Assembly (NCBI RefSeq): GCF_014646295.1
Contig: NZ_BMNE01000001.1
Coordinates: forward strand, 930,001-994,000
Origin: Nocardia rhizosphaerihabitans
GTDB lineage: Bacteria; Actinomycetota; Actinomycetes; Mycobacteriales; Mycobacteriaceae
Reading direction: 5' to 3'
DNA: 64,000 nucleotides
Shown here: positions 25,955-33,819 of the stretch, one piece after another
Layout: each line of letters begins with the position of its first letter
Position numbering within the stretch: position 1 is the stretch's first letter
Notes under the pieces: model-generated
Told to the model about the DNA's origin: nothing
Database searches by the model: none
What the model saw: only the letters and a program-made list of their open reading frames with translations
Translations under genes and position numbers: made by a program

Positions 25955-26626
25955 ATGAAGGTGGCCATCGCCGGAGCGGGCGCCGTCGGGCGCTCGATCG
26001 CCAGGGAACTGCTGCGCGGCGGGCATCGGGTGATGCTGCTCGAACGGCAGCTCGACCACATCGACCCCGCCGCCATCCCCGACGCGGTGTGGGTGCATGC
26101 CGACGCCTGCGAGCTGTCGCTGCTGGAGAACGCTCAGCTCGAGACCTACGAGGTGGTGATCGCGGCCACCGGTGACGACAAGACGAACCTGGTGCACAGC
26201 CTGCTCGCCAAGACCGAGTTCGGGGTGCGCCGCGTCGTCGCGCGCGTCAACGATCCGCGCAACGAGTGGCTCTTCGACGAGTCGTGGGGCGTCGACGTGG
26301 CGGTGTCGACGCCGCGGCTGCTCGCCTCGCTGGTCGAGGAAGCCGTCTCGGTGGGTGACCTCGTCCGGCTGATGACACTGCGGCAGGGACAGGCCAACCT
26401 GGTCGAGATCACCCTGCCCGCCGACACCCAGCTGGCGGGCAAACCGGTCCGGACGCTGGTCATGCCACGCGACACCGCCCTGGTGACGATCCTGCGCGGC
26501 GGCCGGGTGATCGTGCCCCAGGCCGACGACCCGTTCGAAGGCGAGGACGAACTGCTGTTCGTCACGTCGGTGGAAGCCGAAGAGGACCTGCGCCTGACGC
26601 TGGCCACCCACGGCATCAAGCCGTAA
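25955..26626 (+). CDS. TrkA-type potassium uptake regulator, second paralogue (CeoC-like)
   Basis: 223 aa. RCK_N domain with AIAGAGAVGRSIARELLRGGH (GxGxxG) and LLERQLDHID at the end of the second strand; AATGDDKTNLVHSLLAKTEFGVRRVVARVNDPRNEWLF is the conserved RCK core. The C-terminal ~75 residues form a TrkA_C domain (NLVEITLPADTQLAGKPVRTL to FVTSVEAEEDLRL). It is likely co-transcribed with the preceding gene (5-bp gap) and may form a mixed ring with it. It converges on the ECF sigma gene with a 6-bp gap. Confidence 0.9.
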   Translation: MKVAIAGAGAVGRSIARELLRGGHRVMLLERQLDHIDPAAIPDAVWVHADACELSLLENAQLETYEVVIAATGDDKTNLVHSLLAKTEFGVRRVVARVNDPRNEWLFDESWGVDVAVSTPRLLASLVEEAVSVGDLVRLMTLRQGQANLVEITLPADTQLAGKPVRTLVMPRDTALVTILRGGRVIVPQADDPFEGEDELLFVTSVEAEEDLRLTLATHGIKP

Positions 26627-26632
26627 CGGCGC

Positions 26633-27256
26633 TCAGGCGACCCGCAGCTCCGCGCGCAGCTTGTTCAGCGCGCGATGCTGCATCACCCGCACCACGCCGG
26701 GACTGGTGCCGATGGCCTCGGCGGTCTGTGCCGCGCTCCAGCCGAGCACTATCCGCATGACCAGCACCTCGCGGTGGTTCGGCGCCAGCACCCGCATCAG
26801 TTCGCGCGTCGCCGCGCCGCGTTCGTGGGCCAGCGCCCACTCCTCCGGGCCCGCCGCGACGCTGGCGGCGTCAGGCAGCTCGGCCATGGGGTAGGCGGTG
26901 TGCTTGGCGCGGCGGAACGCGTCCGACACCTTGTTGGCAGCGATGCCGTAGACGAACGCCAGGAAGGATTTGCCCTGGTCGCGGTAGCGCGGGATGGCGG
27001 TGACGGTGGCCATCAGCACTTCCTGGGTGACATCGTCGGCGGTCACGGTGAGGTGGCCGGTGGCGCCCATCCTGGCCGAGCAGTAGCGCCGGACCAACGG
27101 ATGCACCAGGCGCACGATCTCGGCGACGGCGTCGCGGTCACCGGCGGCGGCGGGCGCGATCAGTGCGTCCAGCTCGGCTCCGATGCGCTTGCTCTCCGAC
27201 AGCACGGAGGCGGAGTTCTTCGATGCGCCGGAGAGACGGTGCTCGGGAGCCATCAT
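26633..27256 (-). CDS. ECF-type sigma factor, SigD/ShbA-like
   Basis: 207 aa from ATG 27256, with AAAGGA nine bases upstream. Region 2 (about 40-115) reads GDRDAVAEIVRLVHPLVRRYC to ADDVTQEVLMATVTAIPRYRDQGKSFLAFVYGIAANKVSDAFRR; region 4 (about 150-205) reads LAPNHREVLVMRIVLGWSAAQTAEAIGTSPGVVRVMQHRALNKLR. This pattern is closest to mycobacterial SigD and Streptomyces ShbA, which respond to nutrient state or drive principal sigma-factor expression. No anti-sigma gene lies next to it. A 36-bp inverted repeat sits 16 bp upstream of the start, suggesting repression or autoregulation. Two copies of SigD-like factors may exist in the genome, so the exact name is left open. Confidence 0.88.
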   Translation of the reverse strand: MMAPEHRLSGASKNSASVLSESKRIGAELDALIAPAAAGDRDAVAEIVRLVHPLVRRYCSARMGATGHLTVTADDVTQEVLMATVTAIPRYRDQGKSFLAFVYGIAANKVSDAFRRAKHTAYPMAELPDAASVAAGPEEWALAHERGAATRELMRVLAPNHREVLVMRIVLGWSAAQTAEAIGTSPGVVRVMQHRALNKLRAELRVA

Positions 27257-27271
27257 GGTCGCCGGTCCTTT

Positions 27272-27307
27272 CACGATCACTGCGTTTTCAGTTACGCATT
27301 GATCGTG
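27272..27307. promoter_or_regulatory. 36-bp inverted repeat upstream of the ECF sigma gene
   Basis: CACGATCA (27272-27279) and TGATCGTG (27300-27307) are perfect inverse repeats; inside them GCGT and ACGC pair again after a 2-nt mismatch. Center is at 27289-27290, just upstream of the ribosome site. It is a candidate operator, or a hairpin in the 5' leader. Confidence 0.5.
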
Positions 27308-27381
27308 CGACGAACTCGACGGCGGGACCAGACACCCCAGGGTGGGTAGATCCCCACCTCCCGCGGCGCTTCGGCCACGGC

Positions 27382-28128
27382 TCAGGCGCGCGCGGAATCC
27401 GTTCCGGCGCGGGCGGAATCGGGTTTACCGACCGGCAGGTGACCCGCGCGGCGCACCGCCCACACGGTGACCACCAGGGCCACCGCCGTCAGCGGCCAGC
27501 CCATGCCGATTCTGGCCACCGCCAGCCAGGTGGTGTGGTCGGTGTCGTAGAGCTGCGACTGGACCAGGTAGCGGGCGCCGAACACGACCACCCACACGAC
27601 CGTGGCCAGGTCGTAGAGCCTGCGAATGCGGCGGTCGCCGCGCCAGGCGGTGCCGTGCCCGTTGAGCGCGCCCCAGATGACGCCGACCAGCGGCCACCGG
27701 AACAGGATCGACGCCGCGAACACCCCGCCGTACACCAGGCTGGTGTAGATGCCGAACAGGAAGAAGCCCTTGGCCTCCCCTGTCCTGGAGGCGATGAACG
27801 CGCACACGCCGACACCGAGGAAACCGGAGATCGCCGGCTGCACCGGGCTGTGGCGGAACAATCGCCACCCGAGCACGCCCGCGGCAACGCCCAGCGCGGC
27901 CCAGATGGCCGCGGTCAGGCCCGCGACGGTGTTCACGGGGACGAACACGAGCACGGGCAGGGTGGAGTAGATCAGGCCGCTGAGCCCGCCCAGCTGCTCG
28001 AGCAGGGTCTGTTCGGCCTGCTCGACCTCGGCGTCGATCTCGGGGTCGACCGGGTTATCGGTCGCCACCGGCAGCGCCACGGTGGGTTCGGGGTCCGCGG
28101 CAGTGCGGTACTCGTCGCTGGAGGGCAT
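27382..28128 (-). CDS. DUF3159 family membrane protein (Rv2693c-like)
   Basis: 248 aa. The N-terminal ~40 residues are acidic and cytosolic (NPVDPEIDAEVEQAEQTLLEQLGG). Five or six hydrophobic segments follow between 50 and 235, with the family block SGLIYSTLPVLVFVPVN, the SPVQPAISGFLGVGVCAFIASRTGEAKGFFLFGIY stretch and YDLATVVWVVVFGARYLVQSQLY. The family is actinobacterial and has no proven function. It follows the OB-fold gene by 3 bp on the same strand and is surely co-transcribed with it, as in mycobacteria. A trailing ARAGTDSARA repeat ends the protein. Confidence 0.85.
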   Translation of the reverse strand: MPSSDEYRTAADPEPTVALPVATDNPVDPEIDAEVEQAEQTLLEQLGGLSGLIYSTLPVLVFVPVNTVAGLTAAIWAALGVAAGVLGWRLFRHSPVQPAISGFLGVGVCAFIASRTGEAKGFFLFGIYTSLVYGGVFAASILFRWPLVGVIWGALNGHGTAWRGDRRIRRLYDLATVVWVVVFGARYLVQSQLYDTDHTTWLAVARIGMGWPLTAVALVVTVWAVRRAGHLPVGKPDSARAGTDSARA

Positions 28129-28131
28129 ACG

Positions 28132-28539
28132 TCAGCTGTTCCCGCGCAATTCGTAGTAGGGGTTGAAGATCACCTTGCGGCCGTCGCGGTCGCCGACGCG
28201 ACCACGGACCAGGATGCGCCTGCCCGGTTCGATACCGGGAATGCGCCTGCGGCCGATCCAGACGAGGGTGATCGCGTCGGTGCCGTCGAAGAACTCGGCC
28301 TGCACGGTCGCGCCGGCGGCCTTGGGACACGCCTCGACGCTGCGCAGCCTGCCCAGAATCGTGGCTTCCTCACCGCGACAACAGTCCGCCGCGCGCCGGG
28401 CACCGGAGGCGTCGGCCGTCTCCGCCAGCTCCTCGGCGTCGAGCTGATCGATATCGGCGGTCAAGCGGCGCCCGAGTCGGCGAAAATATCCCGAGTCCGG
28501 ACCCGATCCCGACTTGTGTCCGCCCGTGGATGACGACAT
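28132..28539 (-). CDS. OB-fold nucleic-acid-binding protein (Rv2694c-like)
   Basis: 135 aa. A Gly/Ser-rich N-terminus (MSSSTGGHKSGSGPDSG) leads into GYFRRLGRRLTADIDQLDAEELAE, then an OB fold from about residue 55: CCRGEEATILGRLRSVEACPKAAGATVQAEFFDGTDAITLVWIGRRRIPGIEPGRRILVRGRVG. The IPGIEPGRRI turn and GRVGDRDGRKVIFNPYYEL end are typical of tRNA-type anticodon/RecG-like OB folds. Nucleic-acid binding is expected from the fold; the target is unknown. Start ATG 28539 is preceded by GGGAGAA. First gene of a two-gene unit with DUF3159. Confidence 0.85.
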   Translation of the reverse strand: MSSSTGGHKSGSGPDSGYFRRLGRRLTADIDQLDAEELAETADASGARRAADCCRGEEATILGRLRSVEACPKAAGATVQAEFFDGTDAITLVWIGRRRIPGIEPGRRILVRGRVGDRDGRKVIFNPYYELRGNS

Positions 28540-28601
28540 GGCACGCTTCTCCCGCTAGTTGGCCGTACACCGCCACTGTAGATGGGCAAACGGGCGGCCG
28601 C

Positions 28602-28607
28602 TACGCT
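28602..28607 (+). promoter_or_regulatory. -10 element for the alpha/beta-hydrolase gene
   Basis: TACGCT ends 6 nt before GTG 28614; leaderless arrangement. Confidence 0.45.
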
Positions 28608-28613
28608 CGGTCC

Positions 28614-29342
28614 GTGTTGCGCACCCCACCCCAGGTCACCGTGGTCGCCCTGCCCGGAACCGGTTCCGACGCCGATTTCGCCGCCCGTGCGTTCGGACCG
28701 GCCGCAGCCGCGCACGGACTGGCGTTCCAGGCCGTCGAACCGGACCCGAAGGCCGTGATCGCGAGCTGTACCGCGGCTTTGGACGCCGCCGCAGCGCGCG
28801 GCCCCGTCCTGGCCGCAGGCATCTCCCTCGGCGCCGCGATCGCGCTCGACTGGGCAGCCGGGCGCCGCACCGCGGTGGTCGGTGTCATCACAGCATTACC
28901 CGCCTGGACGGGCGCCGAAACTGCCTCCTCCCCCGCCGCGTTGAGCGCCTCGGTTACCGCCGAGCAACTGCGCGCAGACGGGCTGGACGCGGTGATCGAG
29001 CGGATGCGGACATCGAGTCCCGGCTGGCTGGCCGACGCGCTCACCCAGTCCTGGCGCGGACAGTGGCCGCATCTGCCGCGGGCACTCGACGAGGCCGCCG
29101 CCTACGCCTGGCCGACGGTCGAGCAGCTGGCCGACAGCGCGGTGCCGGTGGCCGTGGTCGGCGCGAGCGACGACCCGGTGCACCCGATCGCCGTCGCCGA
29201 GCAGTGGGCGGCCACGCTGCCGCAGGCGCGACTGCATCGGGTGACCCTGGCCGAGCTCGGCGCCGACCCGGCAGTCCTCGGGCACGCCGGATTCAGCGGA
29301 CTGGCCGCACTCCAGGTTGATTCGTCCACCGCCCGGGCCTGA
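28614..29342 (+). CDS. Alpha/beta-hydrolase (Rv2695-like)
   Basis: 242 aa, cytosolic. Begins VTVVALPGTGSDADFAARAFGPAA, with the oxyanion-hole loop after the first strand. The nucleophile elbow is AAGISLGAAIAL (GxSxG, with Ser intact, unlike the lipoprotein near the window start). Candidate acid in VVGASDDPVHPIAVAEQW and His in VLGHAGFSGL. The size suits a small esterase or thioesterase; the substrate is unknown. The start at GTG 28614 follows a TANNNT box by 6 nt, and the upstream frame to 28530 would run into the divergent OB-fold promoter. It ends before a strong hairpin. Confidence 0.82.
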   Translation: MLRTPPQVTVVALPGTGSDADFAARAFGPAAAAHGLAFQAVEPDPKAVIASCTAALDAAAARGPVLAAGISLGAAIALDWAAGRRTAVVGVITALPAWTGAETASSPAALSASVTAEQLRADGLDAVIERMRTSSPGWLADALTQSWRGQWPHLPRALDEAAAYAWPTVEQLADSAVPVAVVGASDDPVHPIAVAEQWAATLPQARLHRVTLAELGADPAVLGHAGFSGLAALQVDSSTARA

Positions 29343-29374
29343 CCCGGCGATGCGGACTCGATATCGCTTACGCC

Positions 29375-29410
29375 GCAGCCGGTTTCAGCGCATACACGGA
29401 AACCGGCTGC
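29375..29410. terminator. Bidirectional hairpin between the hydrolase and DUF3710 genes
   Basis: Perfect 12-bp stem GCAGCCGGTTTC / GAAACCGGCTGC with a 12-nt loop. It lies between convergent stops at 29342 and 29430; the sequence after it on the plus strand is AGCCGAACGTATTCC, with no T-run. Confidence 0.65.
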
Positions 29411-29429
29411 AGCCGAACGTATTCCGGGC

Positions 29430-30329
29430 CTAATTCAGGCCGAGTTGCTGCATTGCCGATCCGTCCGCACCACGACGCGGCTCGTCGGGCAGCTTCGGGG
29501 GCAGCGCCGAGGTCGGCGGGGCCTGCGCGGCGGCGGCCTGCGCGGCCAGCGCCTGCTGCTGGGCCAGCACCTGCTGCTGGTGGGCGGCGGCCAGCTGTTC
29601 GGCCAGTTCCTGTGGCAGCACCACCGGCAGCGGATCACGCACGGGCAGCGGCTCGTTACCGCGACGCACCACGGCATCGGCAAGGACCGCACGCGCGGCC
29701 GTGATCAGCGGACTGCGCTCGTCGACCGCGCCCGAGGGGCCGGCGGCGACAAGGCGAATCATCCAGCGCGGTCCGTCGACACCGATGAAGCGCAGGTCGG
29801 CACCCTCGGTGATCGCCTTGACCTCGCGACCCCACGGACCCTTCTCCACGGCGACGCTCGCGCCGTCACCCCGCAACGATTCGGCCAGATCCGCGGCGAC
29901 CGTGCGCCACTGCCCGGCCGACTTCGGCGCGGCGTAGGCGGCCACGGTGAGCCTGCCGTGCTCGGTGGCCAGATGCACCGCCTGCGGGGTGCCGTCCGGG
30001 CTCATCTCCACCTGCAGCTGCCCGCCCGCGGGCACGGGGATGACCACCGAGCCCAGATCGAGGCGGCGCTCGATCATCTCGTCGGAGACCTCGCTGATGT
30101 CGTACGGGCCCGCGGCGGCATCCGGCTCGTGGTCGAAATTGCCGTAGATGCGCTCGTCGGTGGGCGCGTCGTCGAAGTCCAGGTGCGCGAAGTCGGGGCG
30201 CTGGAACTCGTCGGTGTCGTACTCGTCGGAATCGGCGTAGTCGCCGGACTCGTCGTAGTCGACCTCGTCGTCGTAGCCCGCGTACTCGTCCTCGCGCGGT
30301 GCGCGCTTCTTCTTGCCGAACAGACCCAT
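29430..30329 (-). CDS. DUF3710 family protein (Rv2696c-like)
   Basis: 299 aa. Starts MGLFGKKKR, a basic patch, followed by a strongly acidic low-complexity stretch to about residue 75 (YDESGDYADSDEYDTDEFQRPDFAHLDFDD). The DUF3710 core (about 80-225) includes RRLDLGSVVIPVPAGGQLQVEMSPDGTPQAVHLATEHGRLTVAAYAAP and the GPWGREV and FIGVDGPRWMIRLVAAGPSG blocks. The C-terminal ~60 residues are Gln/Ala/Pro rich (coiled-coil-like AAAHQQQVLAQQQALAAQAAA). Soluble, function unknown, actinobacterial. Its ATG overlaps the dut stop by one base (TAATG), so it is translationally coupled to dut. Confidence 0.88.
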   Translation of the reverse strand: MGLFGKKKRAPREDEYAGYDDEVDYDESGDYADSDEYDTDEFQRPDFAHLDFDDAPTDERIYGNFDHEPDAAAGPYDISEVSDEMIERRLDLGSVVIPVPAGGQLQVEMSPDGTPQAVHLATEHGRLTVAAYAAPKSAGQWRTVAADLAESLRGDGASVAVEKGPWGREVKAITEGADLRFIGVDGPRWMIRLVAAGPSGAVDERSPLITAARAVLADAVVRRGNEPLPVRDPLPVVLPQELAEQLAAAHQQQVLAQQQALAAQAAAAQAPPTSALPPKLPDEPRRGADGSAMQQLGLN

Positions 30330-30799
30330 TACGCCTCCTCGCCGGCCAGGCTGGCATGCCCGCCGCTCGACCCGTATCCGCCGGTGCCACGGGCGGTGTC
30401 GTCGAGATCGTCGACCTCGGCGAAATCGACCAGCTCGACCCGCTGCACCAGCAACTGCGCGATGCGGTCACCGCGGCGCAGCTCGATCGCCGTGCGCGGG
30501 TCGTGGTTGATCAGGCACACCTTGATCTCGCCGCGATAGCCCGCGTCGACCGTGCCGGGGGTGTTGACCACCGACAGGCCTGCCTTCGCGGCCAAGCCGG
30601 ACCGGGGATGGATCAACCCGACCGTGCCGACGGGCAGCGCGATCGCGATCCCGGTCCCGACCAGCACCCGCTCGCCCGGTTCGATGATCACGTCCTCGGT
30701 GGTACAGAGGTCGACGCCCGCATCACCCGGATGGGCACGCGTCGGCACAGGGATGCCGGGATCGAGCCGCCGCAGCGGAATCGGTGCAAGTGCGTTCAC
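30329..30799 (-). CDS. dut: Deoxyuridine 5'-triphosphate nucleotidohydrolase
   Basis: 156 aa, the expected size for a trimeric dUTPase. It splits dUTP to dUMP and pyrophosphate, keeping uracil out of DNA and feeding dTMP synthesis. Motif 1 AGVDLCTTE, motif 2 [11 protein letters not shown] (66-76), motif 3 [17 protein letters not shown] with catalytic Asp85, motif 4 [11 protein letters not shown], and motif 5 [10 protein letters not shown], where Tyr replaces the usual Phe. Start GTG 30799; the longer frame to 31279 crosses the divergent DUF3093 gene. A TAGGCT box lies 8 nt upstream on the minus strand. It is the first gene of a dut-DUF3710 unit. Confidence 0.96.
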   Translation of the reverse strand: MNALAPIPLRRLDPGIPVPTRAHPGDAGVDLCTTEDVIIEPGERVLVGTGIAIALPVGTVGLIHPRSGLAAKAGLSVVNTPGTVDAGYRGEIKVCLINHDPRTAIELRRGDRIAQLLVQRVELVDFAEVDDLDDTARGTGGYGSSGGHASLAGEEA

Positions 30800-30859
30800 A
30801 TCGGTCGAGCCTACGCGGTCGGCGCCGGACCTTCTCGTCGCCGCCCCAGCGTGGTGACC

Positions 30860-30865
30860 TAGTGT
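30860..30865 (+). promoter_or_regulatory. -10 element for the DUF3093 gene
   Basis: TAGTGT ends 6 nt before GTG 30872; leaderless arrangement. Confidence 0.45.
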
Positions 30866-30871
30866 TGAGGG

Positions 30872-31408
30872 GTGCCCGACCAGCCCCATTCGCCGACCGC
30901 CGACACCGCAGACACCGACCGCCCCGCGCCCTCGGCGCACGGCGCCTCGCCCTACCGGGAACGCCTGTGGGTGCCGCTGTGGTGGTGGCCGATCGGCTTC
31001 GCCATCGCGGGGCTGCTGGCCGCCGAAATCCACATGGGAGCACCCGGCCTGCGCGCGTGGCTGCCCTACGTGCTCCTCGCGCCGGTGCCGGTCTGGATTC
31101 TGTTGTGGATGAGCAGGCATCGCCTGGAAGTGACCGTCGCGCCCGACGGCGCCGCGGAACTGCGCGTCGACCGCGCCCACCTGCCGGTGAGCTTCGTCGC
31201 GCGTGCCGCGGCCGTCGCGCCGACGGCCAAGAGTGCGGCGCTGGGCCGACAGCTCGACCCCGCCGCGTATGTGCAGCACCGAGCCTGGATCGGCCCGATG
31301 GCACTGCTGGTTCTCGACGACCCGGACGACCCGACGCCGTACTGGTTGATCAGTACGCGCAGGCCGGACCGGGTCTTGGCCGCGCTCGGACTCCCGAGCG
31401 CGGGCTGA
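30872..31408 (+). CDS. DUF3093 family membrane protein (Rv2698-like)
   Basis: 178 aa. A hydrophilic N-terminus of 28 residues, the family motif [29 protein letters not shown] with TM1, and a second TM at about 62-80 ([17 protein letters not shown]). The rest is a cytosolic beta-rich domain ([31 protein letters not shown]) ending with [16 protein letters not shown]. The fold is PH-like in appearance. Actinobacterial family without a demonstrated role. It is divergent from dut and convergent with DUF4193, a neighbourhood kept in mycobacteria. Confidence 0.85.
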   Translation: MPDQPHSPTADTADTDRPAPSAHGASPYRERLWVPLWWWPIGFAIAGLLAAEIHMGAPGLRAWLPYVLLAPVPVWILLWMSRHRLEVTVAPDGAAELRVDRAHLPVSFVARAAAVAPTAKSAALGRQLDPAAYVQHRAWIGPMALLVLDDPDDPTPYWLISTRRPDRVLAALGLPSAG

Positions 31409-31421
31409 CCCGTCGCGTCGC

Positions 31422-31724
31422 TTAAGCGGCGCAGTCCATGCAGATCATCTGGCCGCCCTTCTCGCTGGCCAGTCGGCTGCGGTGGTGCACGAGGAAGCAG
31501 CTCGAACAGGTGAACTCGTCGGCCTGCTTCGGGACCACCCGAACGCTGAGTACTTCGTCGGACAGGTCCGCGCCGGGAAGCTCGAACGATTCCGCTGTAT
31601 CGGATTCGTCGATGTCCACGACGGCGGACTGCGCCTCGTTGCGGCGGGCCTTCAGCTCCTCGAGCGAATCCTCCGACACTTCGTCGGATTCGGTGCGCCG
31701 CGGTGCGTCATAGTCGGTTGCCAT
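31422..31724 (-). CDS. DUF4193 zinc-ribbon protein (Rv2699c-like)
   Basis: 100 aa. An acidic N-terminal half ([29 protein letters not shown]) and a C-terminal zinc-ribbon: [30 protein letters not shown], with two CxxC pairs and two His between. The family is universal in actinobacteria and small enough to be a transcription- or ribosome-associated factor; the function is not known to me. A GGGGAA ribosome site lies upstream of ATG 31724. It is 13 bp from the convergent DUF3093 stop. Upstream is a 374-bp divergent region shared with cei. Confidence 0.9.
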   Translation of the reverse strand: MATDYDAPRRTESDEVSEDSLEELKARRNEAQSAVVDIDESDTAESFELPGADLSDEVLSVRVVPKQADEFTCSSCFLVHHRSRLASEKGGQMICMDCAA

Positions 31725-32098
31725 GTCGTCTTCCCCTCAGTCCTTACTCCGTATATCCCGGATCAGTTCGATTGCCGTACCCCGCAGGGGTCCGGCGTTC
31801 GTACCGCCCCGCCGGTGGTGCACCTCACACGTACACCGGTCGCCTATCAGGGTCGATCGGCGATCGATCACTCCGACAGCGTTCGGTTAACGCAGGACAT
31901 GCCCTTGTTGTTCCCGCGACCGACCACCGTTTCACCGGTGATTATTCGATCTGGGCGGGCAGACAATAGCGGACCTACGGACAAATGTCGCAATCAAAAC
32001 CCGGCCGAGTCGAAACCGACGACGAATCTTCACCTGCCGGGAAACTCGCCGAGACATCCCGCACTCGCGGATGGCCACCGGACTCGTAGAGTGAGCGC
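31725..32098. other. 374-bp divergent promoter region, DUF4193 / cei
   Basis: No ORF of interest. It contains the cei -10 box at 32087-32092, the DUF4193 ribosome site near 31730-31740, and a short symmetric stretch around 31855-31875 (gtcgatcggcgatcgatc). The AT content is raised between 31910 and 32000 compared with the coding DNA around it. No hairpin with a T-tract. Confidence 0.5.
32087..32092 (+). promoter_or_regulatory. -10 element for cei
   Basis: TAGAGT ends 6 nt before GTG 32099; leaderless arrangement. Confidence 0.45.
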
Positions 32099-32782
32099 GT
32101 GGTTTCACTGATCACCGAAGGCAGCGCGACCGATCGCGACGGCAAACCCTTCCCGCGACGGCGGCCCGAGCTCTGGCTCGCGCTGGTCCTCGTGCTGGCT
32201 CTGGTGAGCCTGCTCGTCTGGATCACGGCGTTTCGGACCCATGACGACAGCAACGAGCCGATGGCCTGCAACGCACCGAGCACGCCGACGGCCACCAACG
32301 CGGCCAAGCCCGCACCGCTCGGCACGCGGGTGGGCCCCTCCCGCCTCGACGAGGTCGATCCCGCCGCGCTGGCGGAGTCGAAGGTGAGGGTCTTCAACGC
32401 CAACGGCAAGAGCGGCCAGGCGGGCAACATCGCCTCCGCGCTGGGCGACCTCGGCTTCGCGAGCGCGCCGGGGACACAGGTCGGTAACGATCCGGTCTAT
32501 GTCAGCGGCGACCTCAACTGCACCGGCCAGATCCGCTTCGGCGTCAACGGCCGACCAGCGGCCGCGTCGGTCCAGCTGGTCGCGCCGTGTGCCGAACTGA
32601 TCGAGGACCCGCGCACCGACGACTCGGTCGACCTGGTCCTCGGGCTGGCCTTCGGCGAATCGCTGCGGCCCGGAGCCGACGCCGAGGCAGTCCTGCGGGC
32701 ACTGAAGAACCTGGCGCCCGGCGCCAGCTCGTCGTCGATCGACCCCGCGCTGATCGAGGCCGCCCGCGACGTCAAGTGCTGA
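32099..32782 (+). CDS. cei: Cell-envelope integrity protein Cei, LytR C-terminal domain
   Basis: 227 aa. Cytosolic basic N-terminus (PFPRRRPELW), one TM helix at about 26-46, then an extracytoplasmic part. That part includes a LytR_C domain (about 94-180): SKVRVFNANGKSGQAGNIASALGDLGFASA, with NDPVYVSGDLNCTGQIRFG. Cysteines at CNAP, LNCTG, APCAEL and the C-terminal VKC could form disulfides. The mycobacterial protein (Rv2700) is needed for envelope integrity and virulence. It stands alone on its transcript, opposite DUF4193, and converges on suhB with a strong hairpin in between. Confidence 0.88.
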   Translation: MVSLITEGSATDRDGKPFPRRRPELWLALVLVLALVSLLVWITAFRTHDDSNEPMACNAPSTPTATNAAKPAPLGTRVGPSRLDEVDPAALAESKVRVFNANGKSGQAGNIASALGDLGFASAPGTQVGNDPVYVSGDLNCTGQIRFGVNGRPAAASVQLVAPCAELIEDPRTDDSVDLVLGLAFGESLRPGADAEAVLRALKNLAPGASSSSIDPALIEAARDVKC

Positions 32783-32787
32783 GCGCG

Positions 32788-32819
32788 CGGCGGTCCCGGC
32801 GCTGACGCCGGGACCGCCG
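32788..32819. terminator. Bidirectional hairpin between cei and suhB
   Basis: Perfect 14-bp stem CGGCGGTCCCGGCG / CGCCGGGACCGCCG with loop CTGA, between the stops at 32782 and 32827. Followed by TCGCGGTTC; no T-run. Confidence 0.7.
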
Positions 32820-32826
32820 TCGCGGT

Positions 32827-33726
32827 TCAGTCGGGCAGCGACTCGGTGGCGCCGACGCGGTCGAGCAATGCGGTCAGTTCCCCGGCCACTCCGGGAGCGG
32901 CCACGATCGTGATCTCCCCCGCGGCGCCGCCGACGGTGACCTCGGGGACACGCACGACAGCGCCCGCCTCGGCGGCGATCAGCGCGCCCGCGGCCCAGTC
33001 CCACGCGTTGAGGCCGTGCTCGTAGTAGGCGTCGAGTTCACCCGCCGCCACGTGACACAGGTCCATGGCCGCCGCGCCGAGCCTGCGGATGTCGCGGATC
33101 TCCGGGAGGATCTCGGTCAGCAGCTGTGCCTGCCGTGCCCGGCGCTGCCTGCCGTAGGCGAAGCCGGTGGCCACCAGTGCCACTGCCAGGGAGTCCTCGC
33201 GGGAACAGGTCAAGGCCGTGGTGGTGCCGTCGGCGCGCACGGCCGTGGCGCCACCGCCACGCGCGGCGCTGTAGGTGGTCGCCGTCGCCACGTCGACCAC
33301 CGCACCCGCGACCGGGCTGCCGTCGCGCACCGCGGCCACCGAGACGGCGTAGCCGGGCAGCCCGTACAGGAAGTTCACTGTCCCGTCGATCGGGTCGACG
33401 ACCCAGGTGACGGTGCCCGGCGCACTCGCCCCGACATCGCCGCCACCCTCCTCGCCGAGGATCGCGTCGGTGGGCCTGCGCTCGGCGAGCAGTCCGCGGA
33501 TCAGCTGTTCGGACTCCGTGTCGACCACGGTGACGGGATCGGTGACGTGCCCCTTGGTGGCCACGGCGCCCGCGGCGGGACCGCCGTCGGTGAATACCTC
33601 GGGTCTGCGGGCACGCACGTGCGCGGCGGCCGCTTCGGCGAGTTCCACGGCGAGCGAACGCAACTCGTCGTAATCGGCGGCGACGGTGGGGGCGGTGGTC
33701 TCGAAGGCTGTGGGTTCGGGCACCAC
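32827..33726 (-). CDS. suhB: Inositol-1-monophosphatase family enzyme SuhB
   Basis: 299 aa. Mg-dependent phosphatase of the IMPase/FBPase superfamily. Metal-binding motifs: LGEEGG (Glu pair), the signature WVVDPIDGTVNFLYGLPGYAVSVA (DPxDGT) and the C-terminal AWDWAAGALIAAEAGAVV. TDPVTVVDTESEQLIRGLL precedes them. It dephosphorylates inositol 1-phosphate to inositol, which actinobacteria need for phosphatidylinositol, lipomannan and mycothiol. Two adjacent GTGs (33726, 33723) could start it; a GGAG lies too close to be decisive, so the start is uncertain by a few codons. It is divergent from ppgK. Confidence 0.92.
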   Translation of the reverse strand: MVPEPTAFETTAPTVAADYDELRSLAVELAEAAAAHVRARRPEVFTDGGPAAGAVATKGHVTDPVTVVDTESEQLIRGLLAERRPTDAILGEEGGGDVGASAPGTVTWVVDPIDGTVNFLYGLPGYAVSVAAVRDGSPVAGAVVDVATATTYSAARGGGATAVRADGTTTALTCSREDSLAVALVATGFAYGRQRRARQAQLLTEILPEIRDIRRLGAAAMDLCHVAAGELDAYYEHGLNAWDWAAGALIAAEAGAVVRVPEVTVGGAAGEITIVAAPGVAGELTALLDRVGATESLPD

Positions 33727-33774
33727 TCCATGGCATCACATGCCGGGTCGACTCGCCCGGGACGTGACTACCGC

Positions 33775-33780
33775 TACTCT
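33775..33780 (+). promoter_or_regulatory. -10 element for ppgK
   Basis: TACTCT about 40 nt before ATG 33820; the resulting short leader contains the ribosome site GAGGGG. Confidence 0.4.
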
Positions 33781-33819
33781 TTGTCAGGCACATCGACCGC
33801 ACGAGCGAGGGGTTGAACC

